DNA from: Burkholderiales bacterium PBB2
Lineage (GTDB): Bacteria; Pseudomonadota; Gammaproteobacteria; Burkholderiales; Burkholderiaceae_C
Assembly (NCBI GenBank): GCA_002255955.1
Contig: NKIM01000004.1
Location: forward strand, 124,001-188,000
Direction of reading: 5' to 3'
Length of the DNA: 64,000 bases
In this document: in pieces, positions 26,813 to 35,297 of the stretch
How the letters are laid out: every line of letters starts with the position of its first letter
Position numbering within the stretch: the first letter of the stretch is position 1
Position numbers and translations under genes: made by a program
The notes under the pieces: generated by a model
The model's input: only the letters and a program-made list of their open reading frames with translations
What the model was told of the DNA's origin: nothing
Database searches by the model: none

Positions 26813-28960
26813 ATGCTCCAATCGCTGATGCTCAACAATTTGCTGGATCTCAGCTTGTTCGGTGATGCGCTGGCCGCTTTGGCCTATGCGGTATTCACCC
26901 TGTACTTTGCTTGGAAGCTGTGCTGGCAGCGCAGCGCGCCGGCGCACAGCGTTTCCTACGTCTTCTTGTCGGCCTTGTTGGTCAGCACCGCCTGGGCTGC
27001 GCTGTCCTGGCTGACCCAGTGGCTGCGTCTGCCCATCGAGGTGGACGTTTGGTTGATCCCGCTGGCCGACTGGCTGCGCTATGCCCTCTGGTTGGCTTTC
27101 GTCTGCTTGCTTTTGCGTCCGGCGGACGGCGGCGCAAGGGCCGCAGGCCTGCCGCGCTTCGTGCCCTTGGCTGGCTTGGTTTCCTTGATCTCCCTGGCCT
27201 TCTTGCTCGCGCGCGAGTACAGCAGCCCCTGGTTGTCCTGGCCCGTCATGTTGAGTCGGCCTGCCGCGTTTGCATCCCTGGCTCAGGCCGTGGTCGGGCT
27301 GATCTTGGTGGAGCAGTTGCTGCGCAATGTCTCGGCCGATTCGCGCTGGAATGCCAAGCCAGTCTGTCTGGGGCTCAGCGCGATCTTTGCGTTTGACCTG
27401 TTCTTTTTCTCTCAGGCGGCTTTGTTCCGTCGCTTCGACAGCGATGCGCTGAGTGTTCGTGCCCTGGTGCACAGCCTGGCTGTGCCTTTGCTGTTCATGG
27501 CGGCGCGGCGGCAGGTGGATTGGTTGGACAAGCTCCACGTCTCCCGGGCGGCTGTGTTTCACTCGGCGGCACTGCTCCTGGTGGGGGCGTATCTCTTGCT
27601 GGTCTCGGGCGTCGGCTACTACGTTCGCTACACCGGCGGCGAGTGGGGGCGGGCGCTGCAGTTGGCGCTGATGTTTGTGGCCATGATCGCGTTGGCCGTG
27701 GCCGTGCTGTCCGGGGCTATTCGGGCGCGCCTGAAGATCTACATCAGCAAGAATTTTTTCAACTACCGCTACGACTACCGCGAGGAATGGTTGCGCTTCA
27801 CCGCCATCCTGTCGTCGGGCAGTTCACCTCAGGAGATGGGTCAGACCGTGGTCAAAGCCCTGGCCAATCTGGTGGAAGCGCCCTCGGGTGCCCTGTGGTT
27901 GCGCCGCGGCGTGGAAGCGGAGTTAGGCCCGGTCGTGCACTGGAATCTTCCCCAGCAGGAACAGTCTGAGCCTCTGGGCTCGACGTTCTGCGAGTTTCTT
28001 CGCGCGCGCAACTGGATTGTGGACATCCAGCAATTGCATGCGCAGCGGCAGAGTTACGAGGGTGTGGCTTTGCCCGCGTGGCTGCAGGCCGATGCGCGCT
28101 ACTGGCTGGTCATTCCGTTGATCGTCGGTGGGGAACTGCTGGGTCTGGTCGTGCTGGGGCGTCCGCGCGCGCCGATCGAGGTCAACTGGGAAGTTCGCGA
28201 TTTGCTCAAGACGGCCAGCAGCCAGGCCGCCAGCTATCTGGCGCAAATGCAGGCAGCTGAAGCCTTGCTCGAGGCGCGCAAGTTCGATGCCTTCAATCGC
28301 ATGTCCGCCTTTGTGGTTCATGATTTGAAGAACATCGTCACGCAGTTGTCCTTGATGATGAAGAATGCCAAGCGGCTTCGGGATAATCCCGAGTTTCAGC
28401 AGGACATGCTGGACACGGTGGAAAACTCCCTGGAGAAGATGCGGCAGCTGATGCTGCAGCTGCGAGAGGGCGAAAAGCCGCATGGGGTGAGCAGTGGCGT
28501 GGACCTCGTTGGTATCGCCAAGCGGCTGGCTGCGGCGGCCGATGCCAAAGGGCGCCGCCTGAATCTGCAACTGAGCCAAGGCCTGCGCACGCGTGGCCAT
28601 GAAGACCGGGTGGAGCGCGTGATTGGCCATGTGGTGCAAAACGCCTTCGACGCCAGCGCCGCCGAGGCCGAAGTGAGCCTGATCTTGGAACAGAATGGCA
28701 GCATGGCGCAGCTCATCATCCGCGACCAAGGTTGTGGCATGAGTGAGGAGTTCATCCAGAACCGGCTCTTCAAGCCTTTCCAGACCACCAAGACCAGCGG
28801 CATGGGTATTGGCGCCTACGAGAGCTATCAATACCTGCAAGAGCTGGGTGGAAAAATTTCGGTGGACAGCAAACTCAAGATCGGGACCACAGTGACGATT
28901 TCTTTGCCCTTGTTTCATGGCGGCGGTGCCGGTGAACGCAGCTTGGTGGGGGGCGCATGA
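26813..28960 (+). CDS. prsK: PEP-CTERM system sensor histidine kinase PrsK
   Basis: Membrane histidine kinase of 715 residues. About nine N-terminal membrane spans (to about residue 300) are followed by a GAF-like domain and a kinase core. The phospho-acceptor is the histidine in FVVHDLKNIVTQLSLMMKN; the ATP domain has the N box HVVQNAFDAS, DQGCGMSEEF and FKPFQTTKTSGMGIG. This layout is that of PrsK, paired with PrsR in exosortase-containing bacteria. Two ATGs (26813, 26828) are possible and neither has a clear ribosome site. The stop overlaps the prsR start by 4 bases, so the pair is coupled. Confidence 0.92.
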   Translation: MLQSLMLNNLLDLSLFGDALAALAYAVFTLYFAWKLCWQRSAPAHSVSYVFLSALLVSTAWAALSWLTQWLRLPIEVDVWLIPLADWLRYALWLAFVCLLLRPADGGARAAGLPRFVPLAGLVSLISLAFLLAREYSSPWLSWPVMLSRPAAFASLAQAVVGLILVEQLLRNVSADSRWNAKPVCLGLSAIFAFDLFFFSQAALFRRFDSDALSVRALVHSLAVPLLFMAARRQVDWLDKLHVSRAAVFHSAALLLVGAYLLLVSGVGYYVRYTGGEWGRALQLALMFVAMIALAVAVLSGAIRARLKIYISKNFFNYRYDYREEWLRFTAILSSGSSPQEMGQTVVKALANLVEAPSGALWLRRGVEAELGPVVHWNLPQQEQSEPLGSTFCEFLRARNWIVDIQQLHAQRQSYEGVALPAWLQADARYWLVIPLIVGGELLGLVVLGRPRAPIEVNWEVRDLLKTASSQAASYLAQMQAAEALLEARKFDAFNRMSAFVVHDLKNIVTQLSLMMKNAKRLRDNPEFQQDMLDTVENSLEKMRQLMLQLREGEKPHGVSSGVDLVGIAKRLAAAADAKGRRLNLQLSQGLRTRGHEDRVERVIGHVVQNAFDASAAEAEVSLILEQNGSMAQLIIRDQGCGMSEEFIQNRLFKPFQTTKTSGMGIGAYESYQYLQELGGKISVDSKLKIGTTVTISLPLFHGGGAGERSLVGGA

Positions 28961-30324
28961 ACGCCACGCGTCAACAGCCCTTGCTGATCGTCGAGGATGA
29001 TCTGTCGCTGCAAAAACAACTGAAATGGTCGCTCGATCGTTTCGAGTCGGTGCTGGCCCAGGATGTGGCCTCCGCCGTGCTGCAGTTCAGGCGCCACAGC
29101 CCCGCCGTGGTGACCATGGATCTCGGGCTGCCGCCGGATCAGGACTCGGTGTCCGAGGGGTTCAAGTGTCTGGAAAAGCTCTTGGAGCTGGACCCTTCGG
29201 CCAAGGTCATCGTGCTGACCGGCCAGAACGACCAGGACAATGCGCTGCGTGCCATTCGCATGGGTGCCTACGATTTTCTGTCCAAGCCGGTCGACCCCGA
29301 TGTGCTGAGCTTGACAGTGGAGCGCGCTTACCGACTCTACGAATTGCAGCAAGAAAACCGCCGCTTGCAAACCGCCCAGCAGACTGGCGCTTTGAACGGC
29401 TTGGTCACGCGTGACGCTCAAATGCAGCGCATCTGCCGCACGATCGAAAAGGTGGCCAGCAGTGACGTCACGGTGCTCTTGCTCGGCGAGAGCGGCACTG
29501 GCAAGGAGGTCCTGGCCCAGGGCTTGCACGAGGCCTCCAAGCGGGAGGGGCGTTTCGTCGCCATCAACTGCGCCGCCATTCCTGAGAATCTGCTGGAGAG
29601 CGAACTTTTCGGCTACGAGAAGGGCGCGTTCACCGGTGCCAGCAAGACCACCATCGGCAAGATCGAGACGGCCCACGGTGGCACCTTGATGCTCGACGAA
29701 ATTGGTGATTTGCCCATGCCCTTGCAGGCCAAGCTCTTGCGCTTCTTGCAGGAGCGGGTGATCGAGCGGGTGGGCGGTCGCAAAGAGATCCCCATCGATG
29801 TGCGCGTGATCGGGGCCACCCACCAGGACTTGAAAGGCCAGATCAGCTCGGGCGGCTTCCGAGAGGACTTGTACTACCGCCTGGCCGAGATCGTGATCGA
29901 CATTCCCGCCCTGCGCGAGCGCCAGGGTGATGCAGTTTTGCTGGCCCACACCTTCTTGCGCAAGTTCAGCAGCGAACTGCGCCGCCCAGGTTTGAGCCTG
30001 GGTGAGGATGCCATCCGCAAGATCGAGGCCTATCCCTGGCCGGGCAATGTGCGGGAGCTTCAGAACATCATCAAACGCGCAGCCATCATGGCCGATGGCC
30101 AGCAGATCACCGCCGATGACATTGGCATCGCAGCGGCGGCTCCGGCCGAGGGCGAGGAGGCGCCAATCCTGGATTTGCGCACCGTGCGCGAGCGGGCCGA
30201 GCGTCAGGCCGTGGTGGCCGCCCTGGCTCGAGTGGATGGCAATATCGTGCGAGCCTCGGAGCTGCTGGGTGTCAGCCGCCCGACGCTCTACGACTTGATG
30301 GACAAGCTGCAAATCAAGGCTTGA
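28957..30324 (+). CDS. prsR: PEP-CTERM system sigma-54-dependent response regulator PrsR
   Basis: 455-residue NtrC-type activator. The receiver domain (1-125) has the phospho-aspartate in VTMDLGLPP and the lysine in FLSKPVDPD. The AAA+ domain has Walker A GESGTGKE, the sigma-54 contact loop GAFTGA and LMLDEIGDLP. The C-terminal Fis-type helix-turn-helix is RASELLGVSRPTLYDLM. It is the cognate partner of PrsK. Family members switch on PEP-CTERM and exopolysaccharide genes with sigma-54 RNA polymerase, so targets may include the PEP-CTERM gene at 61-62 kb, although I could not find a good sigma-54 site there. Confidence 0.95.
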   Translation: MNATRQQPLLIVEDDLSLQKQLKWSLDRFESVLAQDVASAVLQFRRHSPAVVTMDLGLPPDQDSVSEGFKCLEKLLELDPSAKVIVLTGQNDQDNALRAIRMGAYDFLSKPVDPDVLSLTVERAYRLYELQQENRRLQTAQQTGALNGLVTRDAQMQRICRTIEKVASSDVTVLLLGESGTGKEVLAQGLHEASKREGRFVAINCAAIPENLLESELFGYEKGAFTGASKTTIGKIETAHGGTLMLDEIGDLPMPLQAKLLRFLQERVIERVGGRKEIPIDVRVIGATHQDLKGQISSGGFREDLYYRLAEIVIDIPALRERQGDAVLLAHTFLRKFSSELRRPGLSLGEDAIRKIEAYPWPGNVRELQNIIKRAAIMADGQQITADDIGIAAAAPAEGEEAPILDLRTVRERAERQAVVAALARVDGNIVRASELLGVSRPTLYDLMDKLQIKA

Positions 30325-30689
30325 TACCCGCGCAACCGAGGGGAGGGGAGAGGCCTTCTCGCTCCCTCGACCTGCCGTCAGACGGGGTCGCGACGTGAGA
30401 CGGCAGCTGCGCGTTCAAGTGAGGTGCGGCCCCCTCTGTGGAACACCGTTGGCTGGACCTTCCAAGCCCTTTGTGGCAATGCGGTGAACTTCAGCGGTTT
30501 CGGGCGGTCAATAAGCCGGGTGTCTTGCCGCTTGCAAACTTTGTCACGATTTGTGCGCTCGGCGTATATTGGCCGGACGGTGGCGTGCCTGCGCCCGCGG
30601 CGCATTGTCGGCCTGCCACTCCCGCTGATTCCAAGCCCCGCAGCCAGCGCGCAGCGGCGTCCTGGGGGACGCATCAGATTGAGGAATCT
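30325..30689. other. 365-base leader before the FeeM-PilZ gene
   Basis: Holds the candidate promoter at 30541-30570 and a leader of about 110 bases. No coding frame is convincing; the minus-strand open frame across it is antisense to the FeeM-PilZ gene. I saw no clear terminator after prsR. Confidence 0.5.
30541..30570 (+). promoter_or_regulatory. sigma-70-type promoter for the FeeM-PilZ operon
   Basis: TTGTCA (30541-30546) and TATATT (30565-30570), each one mismatch from consensus, are separated by 18 bases. Transcription would begin near 30577. Confidence 0.6.
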
Positions 30690-31979
30690 ATGAGTCAAAT
30701 CCGCCGGTCCAGTTTCCGCAAGAGCCTCCATCAACAGCTGCGCGGCTTGTTCCGTAAGTTCCCGCAGAGCATTCGCTTTCCTTTCTACCGGCGCATGGTG
30801 GATTGCGATCCCGCGCCCGACAGCCGGCTGGAGTTGAAGATTGCGGAGACCCAGGAGGAACTGGAGGCTTGTTTTCAAATTCTGCACGACGCTTACGTGT
30901 CCAGCGGCTTCATGAAGCCGCATCCGTCGGGCATGCGCGTCACGATTTATCACGCCTTGCCCACGACCACGACCCTGTGCGCCAAGTTCGAAGGACGGGT
31001 GGTGGGCACGATTTCCATCATCCGCGAAGGCGTGTTTGGCTTTCCCATGCAGTCGGCGTTTGACCTGACTCAGGTGCGCGCCAAGGGCGGCAAGATTGCA
31101 GAAATTTCTGCACTGGCGGTGCACCCTGAGTTTCGGCGCACGGGCGGCGCGATTTTGTTCCCCTTGATGAAGTTCATGCGGGAGTACTGTGCGGAGTATT
31201 TCGACACCCGTCACTTGGTAATCGCGGTGAATCCCGATCGCATCGAGCTCTACGAGGCCGTGCTCTACTGCGAGCGGCTGCAGGAAAACGTCGTGGATCG
31301 CTATGACTTTGCCAACGGCGCGCCAGCCGTCGGGGCGACCCTGGATTTGCGTTCCGCGGCGGCCGTGTTCAAGCAAGGCTACGGCGGGCGGCCGCCGCGC
31401 AAGAACCTGCACAAGTACTTTTTTGAGCTGACCCTGCCCAATATCAAGCGGCCCGGCCGCAAGTACTTCACCACCAACGACCCGGTGATGACGCCTGAGC
31501 TGCTGGACTACTTTTTCAATCAAAGGACCCAGGTTCTTCCCGAGCTTGATGATCGCAAGAAGTCTTTGCTCTGGTCGATTTACGATCAGGTCGAGTACCG
31601 GGGCGTTCTTCCTTTGATGCAAGGCTCGGCAGATCACGGCCACCCATTGCGCCGGCATCAGCGCTACTCCATTCGTTGCCCGGGGACGGTTGAGTTGGAT
31701 ATTGACGGCCAAAAGCGCAGCTTTGTGCTGGACGTCATTGAAATCTCGCTCTCGGGTTTCCAGGCCGAGTGCAAGCTCCATCTGCCGCTGGACCAAGATG
31801 GTTGGGCGGAAATTGATCTGGGGCAGAACAAACGTTCGCGCGTCCAGGCCCGTTCGGTGCGTCACCGCGAAACCGAGGCTGGCCATTTCTACGGCTTCAA
31901 GCTGGCCGAACCCGATTCCACCTGGCGTGAATGCGTGGCCGCCCTGGAGATGAGCTTGACCTCGGGAGATTTGGCTTGA
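30690..31979 (+). CDS. FeeM-like N-acyl amino acid synthase domain fused to a PilZ domain
   Basis: 429 residues in two parts. Residues about 45-250 form a GNAT acyltransferase of the FeeM/autoinducer-synthase type: FQILHDAYVSSGFMKP, FEGRVVGTISIIREG, then IAEISALAVHPEFRRTG and HLVIAVNPDRIELYE. FeeM joins acyl-ACP fatty acids to amino acids; relatives occur beside exosortase loci. Residues about 318-415 form a PilZ domain: RRHQR at 321-325 and EISLSG at 351-356, where the usual D/N is E. PilZ domains commonly bind cyclic di-GMP. The ATG at 30690 has a GAGGAA site and is preferred to the open frame from 30438. The stop overlaps the next start. Cytoplasmic; substrate unknown. Confidence 0.82.
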   Translation: MSQIRRSSFRKSLHQQLRGLFRKFPQSIRFPFYRRMVDCDPAPDSRLELKIAETQEELEACFQILHDAYVSSGFMKPHPSGMRVTIYHALPTTTTLCAKFEGRVVGTISIIREGVFGFPMQSAFDLTQVRAKGGKIAEISALAVHPEFRRTGGAILFPLMKFMREYCAEYFDTRHLVIAVNPDRIELYEAVLYCERLQENVVDRYDFANGAPAVGATLDLRSAAAVFKQGYGGRPPRKNLHKYFFELTLPNIKRPGRKYFTTNDPVMTPELLDYFFNQRTQVLPELDDRKKSLLWSIYDQVEYRGVLPLMQGSADHGHPLRRHQRYSIRCPGTVELDIDGQKRSFVLDVIEISLSGFQAECKLHLPLDQDGWAEIDLGQNKRSRVQARSVRHRETEAGHFYGFKLAEPDSTWRECVAALEMSLTSGDLA

Positions 31980-32812
31980 TGCCGCTCGTGCCAGCTGAGG
32001 GGCCGCTCCGCGGGCGCCGCTGGCGTGTTGCGTGTTGGGGGCGGCCGGCCCGCTGTGTGGTGGCGGCTGCGATGGCGCTGCTGGCCTGTGTGGCGCATGG
32101 CCAGAGCCCGGCGTCGCCATCAGTCGGCCCGGCCGAAATCATTGCGCGCAGCAAGCCATCGGTCGTGCTGGTGGGGACTTTCAATCCGCTGGCCAACCCG
32201 CGGTTTTCCTTTCGCGGCACCGGCTTCGCCGTGGCGGATGGCACCCGTATCGCCACCAACGCCCATGTCTTGCCCGAACCTGGCTCGGAGCAGGAGTCGC
32301 AGGTCGTGGTGCAGGTCAAGCAGCCCAGCGGCGCCTGGGAGACCCGCAAGGTGCAGGACGTCACCTTCGATCGCTCGCAAGACCTGGCCATTCTCGACAT
32401 CGGCGCCCCGGCGCTTCGGCCGCTGCCCCTGAAAGCCGAGCTGCCCCAGGAGGGCATCGAGGTGCTGTTCATCGGCTTCCCCATCGGCGGGGCGCTGGGT
32501 TTCTCGCATGTCAGCCATCGCGGCATGATCTCGGCGATCACCCCAGTGGCGCTGCCTGCGCCCAGTTCCAATTCACTCAACGCGCGCAATCTCTCGCAAC
32601 TGCGCGCCGGCAGCTTCAACATCTTGCAGCTCGATGGCACCGCCTACCCCGGCAACAGCGGTGGCCCGGTGCTCGATGCCCGCACGGGCGAGGTGCTGGG
32701 CGTCATCAATATGGTCCTGATCAAGAACACCAAGGAATCGGTGCTCGCCCAGCCCTCAGGTATCAGCTACGCCATACCGATAGAGAACGTGGCTCGCATT
32801 TTGCAGCGCTGA
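31979..32812 (+). CDS. exported trypsin-like serine protease without PDZ domain
   Basis: 277 residues. A basic N-terminus and hydrophobic segment (CVVAAAMALLACVAHG) form a signal peptide. The S1 triad is complete: H96 in TNAHVL, D135 in SQDLAILDI and S227 in GNSGGPVLD. No PDZ domain follows, so it is shorter than DegP/DegS and resembles single-domain HtrA-like proteases. The start ATG shares one base with the stop of the FeeM-PilZ gene (TGATG), so translation is coupled. It probably acts in the periplasm; the target is unknown. Confidence 0.88.
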   Translation: MPLVPAEGPLRGRRWRVACWGRPARCVVAAAMALLACVAHGQSPASPSVGPAEIIARSKPSVVLVGTFNPLANPRFSFRGTGFAVADGTRIATNAHVLPEPGSEQESQVVVQVKQPSGAWETRKVQDVTFDRSQDLAILDIGAPALRPLPLKAELPQEGIEVLFIGFPIGGALGFSHVSHRGMISAITPVALPAPSSNSLNARNLSQLRAGSFNILQLDGTAYPGNSGGPVLDARTGEVLGVINMVLIKNTKESVLAQPSGISYAIPIENVARILQR

Positions 32813-32866
32813 TCCGCCGGCATCTGGTCCGGCCTGTCCTGCCTTGCTTGCAGTAGAGGAGTTGTT

Positions 32867-33997
32867 ATGAATATTTTGATCACCGGTGGCGCAGGGTTCA
32901 TCGGCACCCACACCACGCGAGCCTTGGTGGCGCAAGGGCACCAGGTGCGCATCCTGGACAGCCTGGACCCCCAAATTCACGGCGCAGACCCGAAGTTCAG
33001 TGCCGAATTGCTGCAGTTGGCGGAATGCCGTTTGGGCTCGGTGTTGAGCCTGAGCGACTGCATGCAGGCGCTGGACGGTATCGATGCGGTCTACCACATG
33101 GCTGCACGCACCGGTGTGGGCCAAAGCATGTACGAGATCGCGGACTATGTGTCCACGAATGTCTTGGGAACCGCCGTGCTGCTGGAGGCCCTTCTGAAGA
33201 AGAAGGTGGAACTGCATCGCCTGGTGCTGTCTTCCTCACGAGCGATTTACGGTGAAGGCCTTTACAACTGCTCTAGCCACGGCGTGCAACACCCGGAGAT
33301 CCGCTCGGTGACGGCCATGAATCAGGGCGACTTTTCGATGCCCTGTCCACATTGCCAGGCGCCGATGCAGGCTCTGCCCACCACCGAGGACTGCCCCTCC
33401 GCGCCCTTGTCGGTCTATGCGCGAACCAAGAAGGAGCAGGAGGACTACTGCGACTACTTTGCCAAGACCTACCGTTTGCCCGTCACCACGCTGCGCTACT
33501 TCAATGTGTACGGCTCCGGCCAGTCCTTGAAGAACCCCTACACCGGGGTGGTGTCCATCTTCTTTTCGCTGCTGCGCGAAGGCAAGGCCTTGTCCATGTA
33601 CGAGAGCGGATTGCCCATCCGTGATTTCGTGCATGTGCGCGATGTGGTGCAGGCCAATCTGCTGGCCTTGAATGCGGGGGCTGCCAATCAGAAATTCAAT
33701 GTTGGCTCCGGGGTGCCGGCGACCATCGCCGACATCGCGCGCACGCAGGCGCAGGCCATGAAACTGGAAGCGCAGCTGGAGGATCGGGGTGAATTCCGCG
33801 TCGGCGACATCTTTGCCTGCTACGCAGACTTGGAGCGTTCGCGCCGCGATCTGGGTTTCAAACCGCAGATGGACCTGCTGCACGGCATGCAGGAATTTGT
33901 CGCCTGGGCCTCGGGCGAAGCCTCTGAAAACCTGTACGACAAGACCGTGAGCGAGCTTCGCGCGCACGGTCTGTTTGGCCAGGCGCGCCGCTCGTGA
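32867..33997 (+). CDS. NAD-dependent NDP-sugar epimerase/dehydratase with cysteine-containing insertion
   Basis: 376-residue extended SDR. The Rossmann loop is GGAGFIG (about 7-13), and the catalytic YxxxK is present in LSVYARTKKEQED. FNVYGSGQSLKNPYTGV and RDFVHVRDVVQ are typical of sugar epimerases. Between the serine strand and the tyrosine is an insertion with C135 (YNCSSHG) and C160/C163 (CPHC), which could bind a metal. I recall this layout in dTDP-L-rhamnose 4-epimerases, so dTDP-6-deoxy-L-talose is a possible product, but specificity cannot be fixed from sequence. A spacer of 54 bases follows the protease gene. Confidence 0.85.
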   Translation: MNILITGGAGFIGTHTTRALVAQGHQVRILDSLDPQIHGADPKFSAELLQLAECRLGSVLSLSDCMQALDGIDAVYHMAARTGVGQSMYEIADYVSTNVLGTAVLLEALLKKKVELHRLVLSSSRAIYGEGLYNCSSHGVQHPEIRSVTAMNQGDFSMPCPHCQAPMQALPTTEDCPSAPLSVYARTKKEQEDYCDYFAKTYRLPVTTLRYFNVYGSGQSLKNPYTGVVSIFFSLLREGKALSMYESGLPIRDFVHVRDVVQANLLALNAGAANQKFNVGSGVPATIADIARTQAQAMKLEAQLEDRGEFRVGDIFACYADLERSRRDLGFKPQMDLLHGMQEFVAWASGEASENLYDKTVSELRAHGLFGQARRS

Positions 33998-34040
33998 TGC
34001 CAACGCGCCCCCCGGAAACTACAGAGCAGGGTGCCCGTTG

Positions 34041-35246
34041 ATGGCTGCTTCGAAACTGCTGTTTGTGGCCGAGGCGGTGTCCCTGGCCCATGTGGCGCGG
34101 CCCAGCGTGCTGGCGCATTGCGCGGTTGAGGTAGGCCATGAGGTGGTCTTCGCCAGCAATGGCCAGTTCCCCATCTGCTCTGCCAGTCCAGACTGGCAGT
34201 CCTATGCCTTGCAGAGCATCGCCCCGGCGGTGTTCCTGCAACGTCTGGCCGCTGGACAGCCGGTCTACACCGAAGAGGAGTTGCGGGCCTACGTGGCGGC
34301 CGACATCCAGATGCTGGAGTCCCTGCGCCCGGCCGCTGTGGTCGGTGACTACCGCCTTTCTTTGAGTGTGGCTGCACGCAAGGTAGGCATTCCCTTGCTC
34401 TCGATCGCCAATGCCCACTGGAGCCCGTTTGCCCGCGATCAGCGCATGCAGGCGCCCGAGATGGCGCCGGCTCGCTTTCTGGGCTATGCCGGCCTGGACC
34501 TGGTGTTTCGGGCGGTCTGGCCCTGGGCCAGCCTGCATCACTGCGCTGCCATGAATCGGGTGCGTGCGGACCACGGTCTGCCGGCTTATCGCAGCTTGCG
34601 TGAGTACTACTGTGACGGCGACCTGACGCTGTATTCGGACACGCCAACCCTGGTGCCGACCGAGGCCTTGCCGGCTTCGCATCGCTATGTCGGCCCCATC
34701 GTCTGGTCACCGAGCATGGACACGCCGGCCTGGTGGGATCAGCCGCAGACTCAAGGTCGGCCGCTGGCCTACATCACCCTGGGTTCGACCGGCAGTGTGG
34801 ATTTGCTGCCCGGCATCATCGAAGCCTGTTTGGCCGAGGGCCTGAGCTGCCTGGTCGCCACGGCGGGGCGCAGCGATTTCCTCTCGGATTCCCCGCATGT
34901 GTTCTGTGCGCCTTACTTGCCGGGCAGCGAGGCGGCGGCCCGCGCCGATCTGGTGGTCTGCAATGGCGGCAGCGCGACGGTGCAACAAGCCTTGCAGAAA
35001 GGACGGCCGGTTCTGGGCATCTGCTCCAACCTGGATCAGGTCCTGACCATGAAAGCCATGCAGCAGGCGGGCGTGGGGCGCTACTTCCGCGCCGGCCAGT
35101 TCTCGCAGCCCCGTATGCGCCACGCCTTGCGAGACCTGCGTGATGAACCCGCACTGCGTTCGCGCGCCAGCGCCATGGTCGAGGAATTCGAACGGTGGGA
35201 CCCGCGGCTTCATTTTCCGAAAGCGCTGGCTTCAGTCTTGGCCTGA
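34041..35246 (+). CDS. GT1/MGT-type glycosyltransferase
   Basis: 401 residues with the GT-B fold. The C-terminal half has ITLGSTGSVDLLPGIIEA, the nucleotide-sugar loop VVCNGGSATVQQALQKGRPV and CSNLDQVLTMKAMQQAGVG, which correspond to the UDP-glycosyltransferase signature (the usual histidine of HGG is N here). The N-terminal acceptor half is LLFVAEAVSLAHVARPSVLA. No membrane span. Such enzymes put a sugar on small or lipid-like acceptors, for example in rhamnolipid synthesis. It begins 43 bases after the epimerase gene, so a shared pathway is likely. The ATG at 34041 is preferred over an open frame from 33975. Confidence 0.88.
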   Translation: MAASKLLFVAEAVSLAHVARPSVLAHCAVEVGHEVVFASNGQFPICSASPDWQSYALQSIAPAVFLQRLAAGQPVYTEEELRAYVAADIQMLESLRPAAVVGDYRLSLSVAARKVGIPLLSIANAHWSPFARDQRMQAPEMAPARFLGYAGLDLVFRAVWPWASLHHCAAMNRVRADHGLPAYRSLREYYCDGDLTLYSDTPTLVPTEALPASHRYVGPIVWSPSMDTPAWWDQPQTQGRPLAYITLGSTGSVDLLPGIIEACLAEGLSCLVATAGRSDFLSDSPHVFCAPYLPGSEAAARADLVVCNGGSATVQQALQKGRPVLGICSNLDQVLTMKAMQQAGVGRYFRAGQFSQPRMRHALRDLRDEPALRSRASAMVEEFERWDPRLHFPKALASVLA

Positions 35247-35297
35247 GTTGGGCCCCTGGGCTCATTGGGCTGCCTCGGGGCCTGAGACAATGCAAGG

